Assembly (NCBI RefSeq): GCF_038051925.1
Contig: NZ_CP150634.1
Coordinates: forward strand, 1,798,001-1,862,000
Source of the DNA: Methylotuvimicrobium sp. KM2
GTDB lineage: Bacteria; Pseudomonadota; Gammaproteobacteria; Methylococcales; Methylomonadaceae
Length of the DNA stretch: 64,000 nucleotides
Reading direction: 5' to 3'
In this document: positions 26,934-35,856 of the stretch, one piece after another
Position numbering within the stretch: the stretch's first letter is position 1
Layout: each line of letters begins with the position of its first letter
Translations under genes and position numbers: made by a program
The notes under the pieces: model-generated
The model's input: only the letters and a program-made list of their open reading frames with translations
Told to the model about the DNA's origin: nothing
Databases searched by the model: none

Positions 26934-27135
26934 CGTCTTGAGAAGATTCTCAACAATTTGACTTTGCAGGCGTTTTTACAAATCGAACAAGTATTGGTCG
27001 GAATATAATATTATTAATAAACAATGACTTATAAAAATTATCAAGCTTATTAAGACGCTGTAAAATCATTGTAATTAAAATGACAAAAGGCTTGTGTAAT
27101 CTGGCGTTTTAATCTACCGAAACTTGTATCAAACT

Positions 27136-27498
27136 ATGGCAAATCAAAACGCAAAAGGTTTTAAACGCATCGTAAACGCTTTTTTCTTTTCGCTGTCGGG
27201 CTTTAAGGCCACTTGGTTTCATGAAGAGGCGTTTAGGCAAGAGGTTTGGTTGTTTATAGTCACGACGCCGTTGGCCGTTTGGCTCGGCGAGACAAACATC
27301 GAGAAATTGCTGCTTATCGGCAGCATCGTCCTGGTTTTATTGGTGGAGTTGTTGAATTCGGCGGTCGAGGCGGTCGTGGACCGGGTCGGTTTCGAGCATC
27401 ATGAACTGTCCGGTCGGGCCAAGGACATCGGTTCGGCCGCTGTCATGCTTTCTTTGGTTTGGGCGGCGGCGACCTGGATATTGATTTTATTTTTGTAA
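27136..27498 (+). CDS. dgkA: diacylglycerol kinase
   Basis: A 120-residue integral membrane enzyme that phosphorylates diacylglycerol to phosphatidic acid and recycles lipid released by osmoregulated glycan or LPS modification. The N-terminus is amphipathic (GFKRIVNAFFFSLSGFK), three transmembrane helices follow, and the catalytic signature LVELLNSAVEAVVDR is intact. The frame opens at a TTG (27124); I prefer ATG 27136. Its stop codon abuts the outer arm of a palindromic element at 27498. Confidence 0.93.
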   Translation: MANQNAKGFKRIVNAFFFSLSGFKATWFHEEAFRQEVWLFIVTTPLAVWLGETNIEKLLLIGSIVLVLLVELLNSAVEAVVDRVGFEHHELSGRAKDIGSAAVMLSLVWAAATWILILFL

Positions 27499-27650
27499 TT
27501 ATTCAGCGTAAGTCATGTATGAGAAGGTGTCAGGCATTGATTTATAAGGCTGTCTGCAACAGGACGTTGCAGTCAGAGCTTACAGGGATGTATTCACGCG
27601 TCCTTAGAAATCAATGCCTGACACCAACCTACCGCATGCGCTGAATAATT
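27498..27650. repeat. nested palindrome between dgkA and the kinase gene
   Basis: Two nested inverted repeats are seen. The outer pair is AATTATTCAGCG (27498-27509) and CGCTGAATAATT (27639-27650). The inner pair is perfect over 18 bp: GGTGTCAGGCATTGATTT (27526-27543) and its complement (27608-27625). The core GGATGTATTCACGCGTCC resembles the R1 interior (GGACGTATTCACGGCGTCC). It could also act as an RNA terminator or processing site. Confidence 0.7.
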
Positions 27651-27673
27651 ACTTATTTTTTTTAGGAGAAACA

Positions 27674-28606
27674 ATGAGTGCATTAATCTGTGGTTCGATG
27701 GCTTACGATACCATCATGGTCTTTCATGATAATTTCAGGAATCATATCTTGCCGGAAAAAGTCCACATTCTTAATGTTTCGTTTTTGGTGCCGGTCATGC
27801 GCCGCGAATACGGCGGTTGTGCCGGTAATATCGCCTATAACCTCAACTTGCTTGGCGAAGATCCTTTGATCATGGCGACGGTAGGGCATGATTTCGAGCC
27901 GTATTCGCAGTGGTTGTCTCAATGCGGCTTGTCCAGCGAATTCATTCGTATTCTCGACGACAATTACACCGGTCAGGCTTATATCACGACCGACCAGGAA
28001 GACAATCAAATCACGGCGTTCCATCCCGGGGCGATGAGTTTCTCGCATTTGAATTCGGTGCCGACCAACGGTTCGATTAGCATCGGCATCGTCTCTCCGG
28101 ACGGCAAGGAAGGCATGCTGCAGCATGCCGAGCAATTCGCCGAACAGGGCATTCCGTTCATCTTCGATCCGGGCCAAGGCATGCCGATGTTCGACGCCGA
28201 TGAACTATTGATGTTTTTGGAACAGGCGACTTGGGTCACGCTAAACGACTACGAATCCGAAATGATGCAGCAGCGCACCGGTTTGTCGTTGGATGAAATG
28301 GCAGATAAGGTCGATGCACTAATTGTTACTTTAGGCGGCAACGGTTCGAAAATATACGTCGGCGGCGAGTGTATCGAGATTCCACCGGTTAAGCCTGCCG
28401 CGGTTGTCGATCCGACCGGTTGCGGCGATGCTTACCGCGCCGGACTCTTATATGGATTGATGAACGATTTGGGTTGGCCGACGACCGGCAGGATCGCTTC
28501 GTTGATGGGCTCGATAAAAATAGAGCATCACGGCACGCAAAATCACAGCTTCGACATCGATTCATTTAAGGACCGTTACCGAGATACCTTCGGGGCGTCG
28601 TTTTGA
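27674..28606 (+). CDS. PfkB-family sugar/nucleoside kinase (adenosine kinase-like)
   Basis: A 310-residue cytoplasmic kinase. ATG 27674 follows AGGAG by 7 nt, so the longer frame from 27614 is not used. The N-terminal substrate region has YGGCAGNIAYNLNLLG (PfkB signature 1). The C-terminal signature VDPTGCGDAYRAGLLYGL carries the catalytic Asp and the anion hole. The overall form is nearest to bacterial adenosine kinase-like and ribokinase-like proteins; the exact substrate is not fixed by the sequence. It overlaps mazG by 4 nt, which suggests a joint role in nucleotide housekeeping. Confidence 0.8.
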   Translation: MSALICGSMAYDTIMVFHDNFRNHILPEKVHILNVSFLVPVMRREYGGCAGNIAYNLNLLGEDPLIMATVGHDFEPYSQWLSQCGLSSEFIRILDDNYTGQAYITTDQEDNQITAFHPGAMSFSHLNSVPTNGSISIGIVSPDGKEGMLQHAEQFAEQGIPFIFDPGQGMPMFDADELLMFLEQATWVTLNDYESEMMQQRTGLSLDEMADKVDALIVTLGGNGSKIYVGGECIEIPPVKPAAVVDPTGCGDAYRAGLLYGLMNDLGWPTTGRIASLMGSIKIEHHGTQNHSFDIDSFKDRYRDTFGASF

Positions 28607-29406
28607 GTCTAAGCAATACCGAAAAATTGCTCGGCATTATGGCGCGGCTTCGCTCGCCGGACGGCGGCTGTGCCTGGGATATCGAGCAGGATTTCTACAG
28701 CTTAATCCCGTACACGATCGAAGAGGCTTATGAAGTCGCCGATGCGATCGAGCGTGGCGATCTCGATGACCTCAGGCTCGAACTCGGCGACTTGTTGTTG
28801 CAAGTCGTTTTTCACTCGCGCATCGCCGAGGAGCGTGGCTTGTTCGATTTCGAACAAGTCGCGGGCGGCATTGCCGAAAAGTTGGTCAGACGGCATCCTC
28901 ATGTCTTTGGCGATACTGTCTATCACAGCGATGAAGAGCGCAAGCAAGCTTGGGAGCAAGCTAAGTTGGAAGAACGTCAATCGAAACGCTCCGCTGAATT
29001 ACCGGACAGCGTGCTCGATGGCGTCCCGGGGAATCTACCTGCCTTGGTGCAATGCGAAAAAATCCAAAACCGCGCCGCAAGTCATGGTTTCGACTGGCCC
29101 GAAGTCTTGCCGGTGTTCGATAAAGTTACCGAAGAATTAGAAGAAGTCAGGGAGGCGTGGGAGTCGGGCGATCAGGCGCACATTCAAGAAGAAGTCGGCG
29201 ATCTGCTGTTAGTCGCGGTCAATCTTGCCCGGCACCTGAAAGTCAATCCCGAGATCGCGCTTCGCGAAAGCACCAAAAAGTTTTCGGCGCGTTTTCAATA
29301 TATCGAAAGGCATGTTCAAGAATCCGGGCGCGATTTGAGAGACTGCAAATTGACCGAGCTCGATGCGTTGTGGGACCAAGCGAAACAGGCGTTGAAAAAG
29401 AAGTAG
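28603..29406 (+). CDS. mazG: nucleoside triphosphate pyrophosphohydrolase MazG
   Basis: A 267-residue enzyme that hydrolyses (d)NTPs to NMP and pyrophosphate. It starts at a TTG whose last bases form the TGA of the previous gene (TTGA). Two MazG domains are visible: residues 1-120 with the metal motif EEAYEVADAIE and ELGDLLLQVVFHSRIAEE, and residues 170-260 with EELEEVREAWE and EEVGDLLLVAVNLARH. The order and length match the E. coli type. Its TAG stop overlaps the start of an R5 palindrome. Confidence 0.93.
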   Translation: MSLSNTEKLLGIMARLRSPDGGCAWDIEQDFYSLIPYTIEEAYEVADAIERGDLDDLRLELGDLLLQVVFHSRIAEERGLFDFEQVAGGIAEKLVRRHPHVFGDTVYHSDEERKQAWEQAKLEERQSKRSAELPDSVLDGVPGNLPALVQCEKIQNRAASHGFDWPEVLPVFDKVTEELEEVREAWESGDQAHIQEEVGDLLLVAVNLARHLKVNPEIALRESTKKFSARFQYIERHVQESGRDLRDCKLTELDALWDQAKQALKKK

Positions 29407-29440
29407 GTCGGGTTAGGCGTAAGCCGTAACCCGACATGTA
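29403..29440. repeat. R5 palindrome, copy 2
   Basis: GTAGGTCGGGTTAGGCGTAA then GCCGTAACCCGACATGTA. It is a shorter version of 19850-19923. It begins inside the last codons of mazG and supplies its TAG. Confidence 0.65.
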
Positions 29441-29479
29441 GGTTGATCGATTCTCTATTCTCTGATTTCTAGGCAAAGA

Positions 29480-29850
29480 GCTTGGGGTTGAGTGAAATAG
29501 GCATTGTGTCGCTATCGCGACGCCAGTTTGACGTCGGTTCGCGGACCGACAGCCGCGATACTGCTACGAAACCCATCCATGGGTTTCGCCCTGCGGGCCA
29601 GCTAAAGCTGTTCAAAATCGCTCCAGGCGATTTTGTCTTTGCTTGTCCAAAGAAAAGTAACCAAAAGAAAAGACACCCGGAGGCCGCTGCATCCTGCGCG
29701 CTGACGATTTTGCCGAGGGTTTTCGGAAGGGCTATCCCTAGCCCTCCGAAAACGAGCGGCATCCCTGCCGCTCCCCTAGCGGGCTGCTCTCGGCAAAATC
29801 GCCAGTGCTCGGCGCGGCCTAACGGGACCCAGGGGAGGGTGCTTTGAAAC
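29480..29850. repeat. palindrome-rich intergenic repeat
   Basis: No gene is supported. The stretch contains several hairpins, such as AACCCATCCATGGGTT, GGCTATCCCTAGCC and CGATTTTGCCGAGGG...CTCGGCAAAATCG, and the phrase CCAAAGAAAAGTAACCAAAA that I recognise from intergenic repeats in other proteobacteria. Frames on both strands (29469-29873, 29482-29847) are best read as repeat artefacts. Confidence 0.55.
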
Positions 29851-30132
29851 ATATCAAATTCGCTACTTCCCAAGCTCTAGCTTGGAAAGTAAAAGCCGGA
29901 AGCTCTGGCTTCCCGAAACCTACTGGACCGATTGGGCTTTTCTCCGCTGTAATTGCTGAAAGCGAAAGAGCATTAGCTTCTTTTTCACTTGTATCGCGAA
30001 GCTAGAGCTTCACGTATCTGCTTCCCAAGCTTGGAGCTTGGGAAACAGCAGAATCACTTGAATTACTCATTGGGTGATCAAATTGGAAGGTATAACTAAT
30101 TGAATATTCTCGCGTATTTCGTGGACAAAATG
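29851..30132. other. intergenic region with short CTTCCCAAGCT repeats
   Basis: The stretch shows repeated hairpin units such as CTTCCCAAGCTCTAGCTTGG (29867) and CTTCCCAAGCTTGGAGCTTG (30033). It separates mazG from the convergent modC. Nothing else is seen. Confidence 0.5.
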
Positions 30133-31209
30133 TTATTCCATTAATGCCACTGATTTAATTTGTAGCCAGATCGCTTGGCCGGGTGCTATTTCAAGTAAAT
30201 GCGCCGAACGCTTGGTCAATCGTGCAACCAAAACGCTCGGCCCGACTTTGACGCTGACCAAGGCCAATCCCGGATGTTCGTCGTCCGCGATGGCTTCCAC
30301 CTCGCCGGGCAGTACGTTCTGAATACTGGAATGCTCTTGATTGTCGCGGGCTAGGCTGATATCTCTCGCCAGCACTCTGACGCGGACACGGCGGCCGAGC
30401 GCAAGACCTTTGTCCCGCGTCCACAGACTGCCGCCGGGAAAATCCAATTTTGCCAAATGCCAGTTTGAGTCGCGTTCCGCAACGAACGCGTCGAGCACGA
30501 CGCCGGTCTCTTCGCCGAGACGTATCGGCAAATCGATTCTCGCCAGTGTTTCCTTGAGCGGTCCGTGAGACAAGACCTTGCCGTTATTCATCGCAACCAG
30601 ATAATCGGCCAACCGGGCGACTTCGTCCGGCGAATGGCTGACATAAAGAATCGGGATGTCCAGTTTGTCGTGGAGTTTTTCCAAATAAGGCAGAATCTCT
30701 TGTTTACGGGCCGAGTCCAGGGCGCTGAGCGGTTCGTCCATCAACAGCAGGCGCGGATTGACCGCGAGCGCGCGGGCAATGCCGACGCGCTGACGTTCGC
30801 CTCCGGACAGACGGTCCGGTTTCCGGTCCAGCAAATGGCCGATACCGAACAGTTCGATGATCGGATCGAGATCGGTTTGCCGGGCAGTTGGAATTCTTTT
30901 TCGGCCGTATTGCAGATTATTCAGCACGGTCAGGTGCGTAAACAAACTCGCTTCCTGAAAGACATAGCCGATCGGTCGTTTGTGCGGCGGCAGCCAGTTC
31001 TCGCCGTTTTGCCAGATTTCGCCTTTGAACGACAAGAATCCCTGTCCGGCGCGTTCCAGTCCTGCAATGCAGCGCAGCAGCGTGGTCTTGCCGGAACCGG
31101 ACTGCCCGAACAACGCGCTGACGCCGCGTCCCGGCAATGTCAGGTCGATATCGAGCGAAAAGCCGGGCCAATTCAATAAAAAGCGGGCTTCGATTTGGTC
31201 TTTCGTCAT
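30133..31209 (-). CDS. modC: molybdate ABC transporter ATPase
   Basis: A 358-residue cytoplasmic ATPase. Walker A is GQSGSGKTTLL (near 37), the signature is LSGGERQRVGIARAL, Walker B is LLLMDEPLSALD, and the H-loop His is in LYVSHSPDE. The C-terminal 80 residues form a TOBE/Mop-like domain (SIQNVLPGEVEAIADDEHPG), which is specific to ModC among ABC ATPases and binds oxyanion. It starts 3 bp after the modB stop. It is the last gene of the porin-modABC operon. Confidence 0.93.
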   Translation of the reverse strand: MTKDQIEARFLLNWPGFSLDIDLTLPGRGVSALFGQSGSGKTTLLRCIAGLERAGQGFLSFKGEIWQNGENWLPPHKRPIGYVFQEASLFTHLTVLNNLQYGRKRIPTARQTDLDPIIELFGIGHLLDRKPDRLSGGERQRVGIARALAVNPRLLLMDEPLSALDSARKQEILPYLEKLHDKLDIPILYVSHSPDEVARLADYLVAMNNGKVLSHGPLKETLARIDLPIRLGEETGVVLDAFVAERDSNWHLAKLDFPGGSLWTRDKGLALGRRVRVRVLARDISLARDNQEHSSIQNVLPGEVEAIADDEHPGLALVSVKVGPSVLVARLTKRSAHLLEIAPGQAIWLQIKSVALME

Positions 31210-31212
31210 CGT

Positions 31213-31890
31213 TCAAGCCTTTTTCGCGCCGGGCCGCCAGGCGTAGACAGTCAGCAGGACCATGAAAGAGAAAATCAGCATGACTGCGGCCAAACTGTGC
31301 GCTTCGCCGTATTCCAACGCTTCGACGTGATCGTAAATCTGCACCGACGCGACGCGGGTGATGCCTGGAATGTTGCCGCCTATCATCAGCACGACGCCGA
31401 ATTCGCCGACCGTGTGCGCGAACGTCAGTACGCCGGCGGTCAGGAAACCGGGCAAGGCTAGCGGCAGCGCGACGGTAAAAAACGCGTTCAACGGCGAGGC
31501 GCGCAATGTCGCCGCGGCCTCCAGCGGTCTGTCGCCGATGGCTTCGAAGGCATTTTGCAGCGGTTGCACCATGAACGGCAGCGAATAGAATACCGAGGCC
31601 AATACCAAGCCTTCGAACGTGAAAGGCAACGGATCGACTCCCAGCCCTTTTGTCAATCGGCCGACCGGGCCGTTCGGCCCCATCGCCAGCAACAAATAAA
31701 AACCCAGCACCGAAGGCGGCAACACCAACGGTAGAGCAACGACGGCGCCGATCGGGCCTTTCCAGCGCGATTTCGTTCTTGCGAGCCACCAGGCGATAGG
31801 CGTACCGGCGACGAACAGAATCGCGGTCACGACCAGCGCCAGTTCGAGAGTCAGGATGACTGCTTGGAGGTCGCCGGTGCTCAATATCAT
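31213..31890 (-). CDS. modB: molybdate ABC transporter permease
   Basis: A 225-residue permease with five to six transmembrane helices. The start ATG at 31890 overlaps the modA stop (ATGA); the frame is open further upstream inside modA but that part is not coding. The ABC-contact (EAA) loop reads [45 protein letters not shown] is characteristic of ModB. It transports molybdate, and possibly tungstate, across the inner membrane with ModA and ModC. Confidence 0.94.
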   Translation of the reverse strand: MILSTGDLQAVILTLELALVVTAILFVAGTPIAWWLARTKSRWKGPIGAVVALPLVLPPSVLGFYLLLAMGPNGPVGRLTKGLGVDPLPFTFEGLVLASVFYSLPFMVQPLQNAFEAIGDRPLEAAATLRASPLNAFFTVALPLALPGFLTAGVLTFAHTVGEFGVVLMIGGNIPGITRVASVQIYDHVEALEYGEAHSLAAVMLIFSFMVLLTVYAWRPGAKKA

Positions 31891-32651
31891 TTGTCTTTCG
31901 CCGGTAACGTGAATCCGTAGCGGGTCATCACCTCGCGCGCCGGCTTGGAGTCGACATAGGCGGCGAAGCGTTCGGCCAGGATATTGTCCGCTGCCCGTTT
32001 GGTGATGATATAGCCTTGTGCGAGCGGTTCGTGCAGCGTGTCGGGGATCAAATAATGGCCGCCTTGCCCCGCCAGTTCGGGATTCAACGCCAGAGATAAT
32101 GCGATGATGCCGATTCGGGCGTTGCCGGTTTGCACGAATTGCGCGGTATGCGCGATATTTTCTCCGTACACCAATTTCGGTTCCACGGCCGCCCAAATTC
32201 CCGTAGTGCGGAGCGCTTCCTCGGCCCGTTTGCCGTAAGGGGCGTGTTTCGGATTGGCGATGGCAATGCGGGTAATCGATGAATCGGTCAGGTTTTTCAG
32301 CGTCAGTTTGGAGGCATCCATCTGCGCGCTCCATAACACGATGCGACCCACGGCATAAGGCTTGACTTCGGATGCCGCGAAACCGGCTGTCGCCAGTTTT
32401 TCCGGAAACGCGATGTCAGCCGAGAAATACAGATCGTAAGGAGCGTCCTGCTGAATCTGCGTAAAAAACTTCCCCGACGAGCCGTAAACGATTTCGATCG
32501 TGTCGTCGGGATGCGCTTTCCGGAATTCGGCGGCGATTTCATCGAGCGCGAACTTGAGGTCGGCCGCCGCCGCAATCACGATTTTTTCTGCATGAGCGAG
32601 CGTAGCCGCCAAACAACAGACGATCAGTAGTAACGTTTGAATCGATTTCAT
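31887..32651 (-). CDS. modA: periplasmic molybdate-binding protein
   Basis: A 254-residue protein. ATG 32651 follows GGAG and gives a clean signal peptide ([21 protein letters not shown]). The mature part has the ModA pattern: [43 protein letters not shown], and [25 protein letters not shown] near the C-terminal hinge. Ser and Thr side chains in these loops bind the oxyanion. Whether molybdate or tungstate is preferred is not decided here. It lies 31 bp after the porin gene, so the porin is the first gene of this operon. Confidence 0.93.
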   Translation of the reverse strand: MKSIQTLLLIVCCLAATLAHAEKIVIAAAADLKFALDEIAAEFRKAHPDDTIEIVYGSSGKFFTQIQQDAPYDLYFSADIAFPEKLATAGFAASEVKPYAVGRIVLWSAQMDASKLTLKNLTDSSITRIAIANPKHAPYGKRAEEALRTTGIWAAVEPKLVYGENIAHTAQFVQTGNARIGIIALSLALNPELAGQGGHYLIPDTLHEPLAQGYIITKRAADNILAERFAAYVDSKPAREVMTRYGFTLPAKDK

Positions 32652-32682
32652 CAGTTTTTCTCCGGCGGTGATGGATCGGCAA

Positions 32683-34197
32683 TCAGAAGCGAAACAGGCT
32701 TTGTACATAGAAATAATCGACGTCCTGGCCGTCGGGCGCATTCGGCGCGTCGCGCGCGAAACCGCCTTTGAACAGATGCGTCCAGCCGGTTTCGAAGTTC
32801 AGGCTGCTATTGACGTTCCAGCGTGTCGACAGCTCGATCTGGTGGCCCAGATAGTCGCCCGATGCGCCGCTCGCATCGCGCAAGCCTGCCGCCGTCCAGG
32901 AGTCGCGGCTTTCGGCGAGCCAGAAAAAACGATGACTGAAAAAAGCCTGCAGATCGTCGCGCGGCGATATATTCACCCGGTAGCCGGGCGAATTAAGATT
33001 GCCGCGCGCGACGACGCCGTAGATGCCGGTCGGGCTGTATTCGAATCGCCTCGCCCCGAACAAGGTATCGAAACGCTCGCTTTTGTCGTCGTTCGGATCG
33101 CTGTCGCCGCTCGCGTAATCGTAGTGCAAGGCGAGATGCGGCGACCACGGCATGTCAACGGTATAGCCGACCGAAACGTGCTGAAACCAGGCCGTATGAT
33201 CCAAATCGCGTCCGTCGCCGGATTCGTTCGTCGCGCGCATCGTGCCGAATTGTCCGGCGGTTTCGAGTTGAAAATCGAATTCGCCTTTGGCTGCCTTGCG
33301 GTACCAGCGCATGCCCGGCGTGAACAAACGCCGGTTGCGCGTCGCATTATCGTTTTGATCGCCTTCGCTCAGATGATACAGATAGAGTTCGGCATTGGTT
33401 TTCCAGCCTATGTCGTAAATCTCCAGAAAGCCGCCTGAAAACCAGGTCTTGTACAATTCCTTATCCCACTCATGCTTGCCGTCCAGCATTTCCTGCCGGT
33501 CGTTCGGATAGCGGCCGACCGGCATCGTTACGAAACCGTTGAATTGCCATTTGCCGTTGTCCTGGAAACGCAGTCGCGCACCGGTGAAGGCATTGATCGT
33601 GTTGCGGAAGACATTGCGCGCGACCAGACGGCGGCTGCCGAAATTGAGCGTCTGCCGGCCGAGAATCACTTCGGTTCCGATGCCGCTGTCGAGAAAATTC
33701 CGTTGTGCGAAGGCCAGGTAAGCCTGTAGAAAATCGGCTTCGTTGGCATGGGTATTGTTGATCGGCGATCCCGAATCGCTGCCGAATTGCCGCGAATCGA
33801 GAAATTCGACGCCGAAACGAATCGCATCGAAGCTCGCCTCCAGGCTCAGGCATGTTTCCAGCGGAATCTGTTGATCGCCTCCTTGCGCATGGGCTCTAAA
33901 TTGCCCATCGAGGATTTCATAGCGAGTGCGTTGTTCGAGCGAGATCGAAAGCCAGTCGGGCAGTGTTAACGCGTCATGTAAGTTCCAGAGCGGTTTTTCA
34001 TAACGCGGCTGATCCGCCAAACGGTCGTTCATTTGACTCGAAAAGCAAGCAAACGGCGGTGTGGCCGGTCTCTTAGTCGTGGCATTGGCCAGTGCAAACG
34101 GAGTCGAAAGCATTCCGGCGACCGCCAGCGTAATACCGGATATGGCAGTGTCTGTCGAATTTACCGATGCTAATTTGGAAAATGGCTTTTTGAACAT
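32683..34197 (-). CDS. alginate-export-family outer-membrane porin heading modABC
   Basis: About 504 residues. I start it at ATG 34197 (MFKKPFSKLASVN), where a signal peptide with a hydrophobic core (ITLAVAGMLSTPFALA) is found. The mature protein has the pattern of the AlgE/'alginate export' beta-barrel family: WLSISLEQRTRYEILDGQFR, FLDSRQFGSDSG, ILGRQTLNFGSRRLVARN, and a terminal Phe (YVQSLFRF). It lies 31 bp before modA with no terminator, and a ModE-like box is 64 bp upstream of its start. I infer that it lets molybdate or tungstate cross the outer membrane rather than exporting alginate; no alginate genes are near. Confidence 0.82.
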   Translation of the reverse strand: MFKKPFSKLASVNSTDTAISGITLAVAGMLSTPFALANATTKRPATPPFACFSSQMNDRLADQPRYEKPLWNLHDALTLPDWLSISLEQRTRYEILDGQFRAHAQGGDQQIPLETCLSLEASFDAIRFGVEFLDSRQFGSDSGSPINNTHANEADFLQAYLAFAQRNFLDSGIGTEVILGRQTLNFGSRRLVARNVFRNTINAFTGARLRFQDNGKWQFNGFVTMPVGRYPNDRQEMLDGKHEWDKELYKTWFSGGFLEIYDIGWKTNAELYLYHLSEGDQNDNATRNRRLFTPGMRWYRKAAKGEFDFQLETAGQFGTMRATNESGDGRDLDHTAWFQHVSVGYTVDMPWSPHLALHYDYASGDSDPNDDKSERFDTLFGARRFEYSPTGIYGVVARGNLNSPGYRVNISPRDDLQAFFSHRFFWLAESRDSWTAAGLRDASGASGDYLGHQIELSTRWNVNSSLNFETGWTHLFKGGFARDAPNAPDGQDVDYFYVQSLFRF

Positions 34198-34260
34198 CGC
34201 GTTAATATTTACGGTCGGGTTGAAATTGTCGCATTTAACGAATCGTGTGTTTGCTCCTAT

Positions 34261-34284
34261 CGTTATATTGTTAAGTATATAATG
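34261..34284. promoter_or_regulatory. ModE-like operator between the porin and LysR genes
   Basis: CGTTATAT (34261) and TATATAATG (34276) form an imperfect palindrome separated by 7 nt. It closely resembles the E. coli ModE operator (CGTTATAT...TACATAACG). It overlaps -10-like hexamers of the porin promoter on the minus strand, which fits repression of the operon when molybdate is plentiful. Confidence 0.75.
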
Positions 34285-34330
34285 AAAGGCACAAAATGAT
34301 CCATTTAAAACCACACGAAGAAATGCGGGC

Positions 34331-35242
34331 ATGAAAAAACTTAACTACTTGATTGCGCTTGCCAGGATCGGGCATTTCGGTCGCGCGGCGGAAGCTTGTC
34401 ATATTTCCCAGCCGGCATTCAGCTCGGCGATTAAGCATTTTGAAGAGGAATTGGGCGTGACGCTGGTTCGGCGCGGCCAGCGCTTCATGGGATTGACGCC
34501 GGAGGGTGAGAGAGTCTTGCTTCGCGCGCAACGCTTGGCGGCCGATTAGGAAAGTTTAAAGCAAGAAGCGGCCGCTTCCGCAGGGCAGTTGGCCGGTACA
34601 TTGCGGATCGGCGTCATTCCGACGGCCTTGACGGCTTCTACATTTTTCACCCAAGCTTATCGAAAAGAATATCCCCGCATGCATTTTAAGTTGTTCTCGC
34701 TGTCCGCAGAGATCATCTTTCGTAAACTCGATGCTTTCGAGCTCGATTTGGGTTTCACCTACCTTGGAGACCCGCGCCTGCAAGGTTTGCATATTTTGCC
34801 GTTGTATCGGGAAAATTATGTCTTGCTGGCGCGCCGGTCCTGGGAGGGCGCTAGGCTGTCATCGATGACTTGGCTCGATGTTGCCAAACTTCCGTTGTGC
34901 CTGCTCACGCCTAACATGCACAACCGGCAATTACTCGATGCCGTATTCCGCGACGCCGGAGCATCGCCGAACGTAGTCGTCGAGACCGACTCGGTGCTGA
35001 CTTTGTACGCCCATGTGGTTGGTGCAGGATTGTTTACGATCCTGCCGCATAGCCTGTTAAGTACGATCGGAACAGGGCAAGAGCTGATTGCGATGCCGCT
35101 GCATCCGCCTTCTTATCGTCAAATCGGCTTGATCGCACCCTATCAAAAACAACCTTCACAAATGCGAGCAGCGGCATGGAAAATCGCTAAAACGCTTGAA
35201 TTACAAAAACAATTCGATGGCTTGATAAGCCGTTTCGATTGA
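34331..35242 (+). pseudogene. LysR-type regulator with internal amber codon
   Basis: The reading frame encodes a full LysR regulator of about 303 residues in one frame, interrupted by TAG at 34547-34549. The first 72 residues are the winged HTH (RAAEACHISQPAFSSAIKHF, LVRRGQRFMGLTPEGERVL). After the stop, the frame continues with ESLKQEAAASAGQLAGTLRI and the complete effector domain to 35242. The codon was probably Trp, Tyr or Gln. The HTH resembles LysR regulators that sit beside soluble formate dehydrogenase genes, which need Mo or W. It is divergent from the porin operon across the ModE box. A short HTH-only protein could still be made. Confidence 0.85.
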
Positions 35243-35359
35243 TCGATTCGAATAATCGATTGGCTTGTGCTGTGGGTAACGGTCGACAATAACCGGGTGC
35301 TGGATGTGCGTTGATACGAGCGATGTGTATCTTCAATTGGTATGGAGCATGCTGATTAA

Positions 35360-35383
35360 CGTTATGTAGTCTTATACATAAAG
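35360..35383. promoter_or_regulatory. ModE-like operator before the TonB receptor
   Basis: CGTTATGT (35360) and TACATAAAG (35375) match the same palindrome as the box at 34261, with the same 7-nt spacing. It lies about 130 bp before the receptor start. TATACAT inside it could be part of a -10 element. The second box ties the receptor to molybdate control. Confidence 0.7.
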
Positions 35384-35856
35384 AATATTGGGAAGTCGAT
35401 TCCTTGGGTTTGTAATGATTGCTACAAAACTTTGGCGCTTGTCATGAACAAGACATTTGCCGGATCGGTGGTTGGCAATAGTTAAACATAATTATTTTGA
35501 TGGGTGGGCTTATGCGAAAGTTAATCTTAGGGATGTCTATAGTGGCTTGGCCTCTAGCGACGACAGCAAATCCCGATATATTCAATTTGGGTGTGGTGGA
35601 AATAACGGCCGAGGCCGGGCAGGAAAAATTCAGCGGTAAGGAAACCATCACTGCCGAAGACATCGCCCGTTACAACCGCAACGACGTGGCTTCGGCGTTG
35701 AACTTGTTGCCGGGCGTGTCGATACAGAATTTGGGGCAACGTAACGAACGTTTGATATTTATCCGGGGCTTCAATTTGCGCCAAGTGCCGTTGTTCATGG
35801 ACGGCATTCCGGTGTACGTCCCTTACGACGGCAACGTCGATTTGAACCGCTTCACG

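Larger units (their letters stand above)
26629..27135. other. intergenic region with REP and DnaA boxes
   Basis: A 507-bp gap between gcvH and dgkA. It holds the second R2 palindrome (26738-26819), three DnaA-box-like nonamers (26899-26933) and an AT-rich stretch around 26998-27080 made largely of A and T. No gene is seen. Confidence 0.6.

Noticed and set aside
26880..27120. Chromosomal replication origin
   Set aside because: DnaA boxes and AT-rich DNA are present, but only three boxes and no dnaA, dnaN, mnmG or rpmH nearby. Kept only as a DnaA-box cluster.
29469..29873. 134-residue frame after mazG
   Set aside because: Located in a hairpin-rich repeat with open frames on both strands; composition is unlike a gene.
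30917..31789. 290-residue minus-strand frame over modB and modC
   Set aside because: Out-of-frame shadow in Arg-rich translation; modB and modC explain the region fully.
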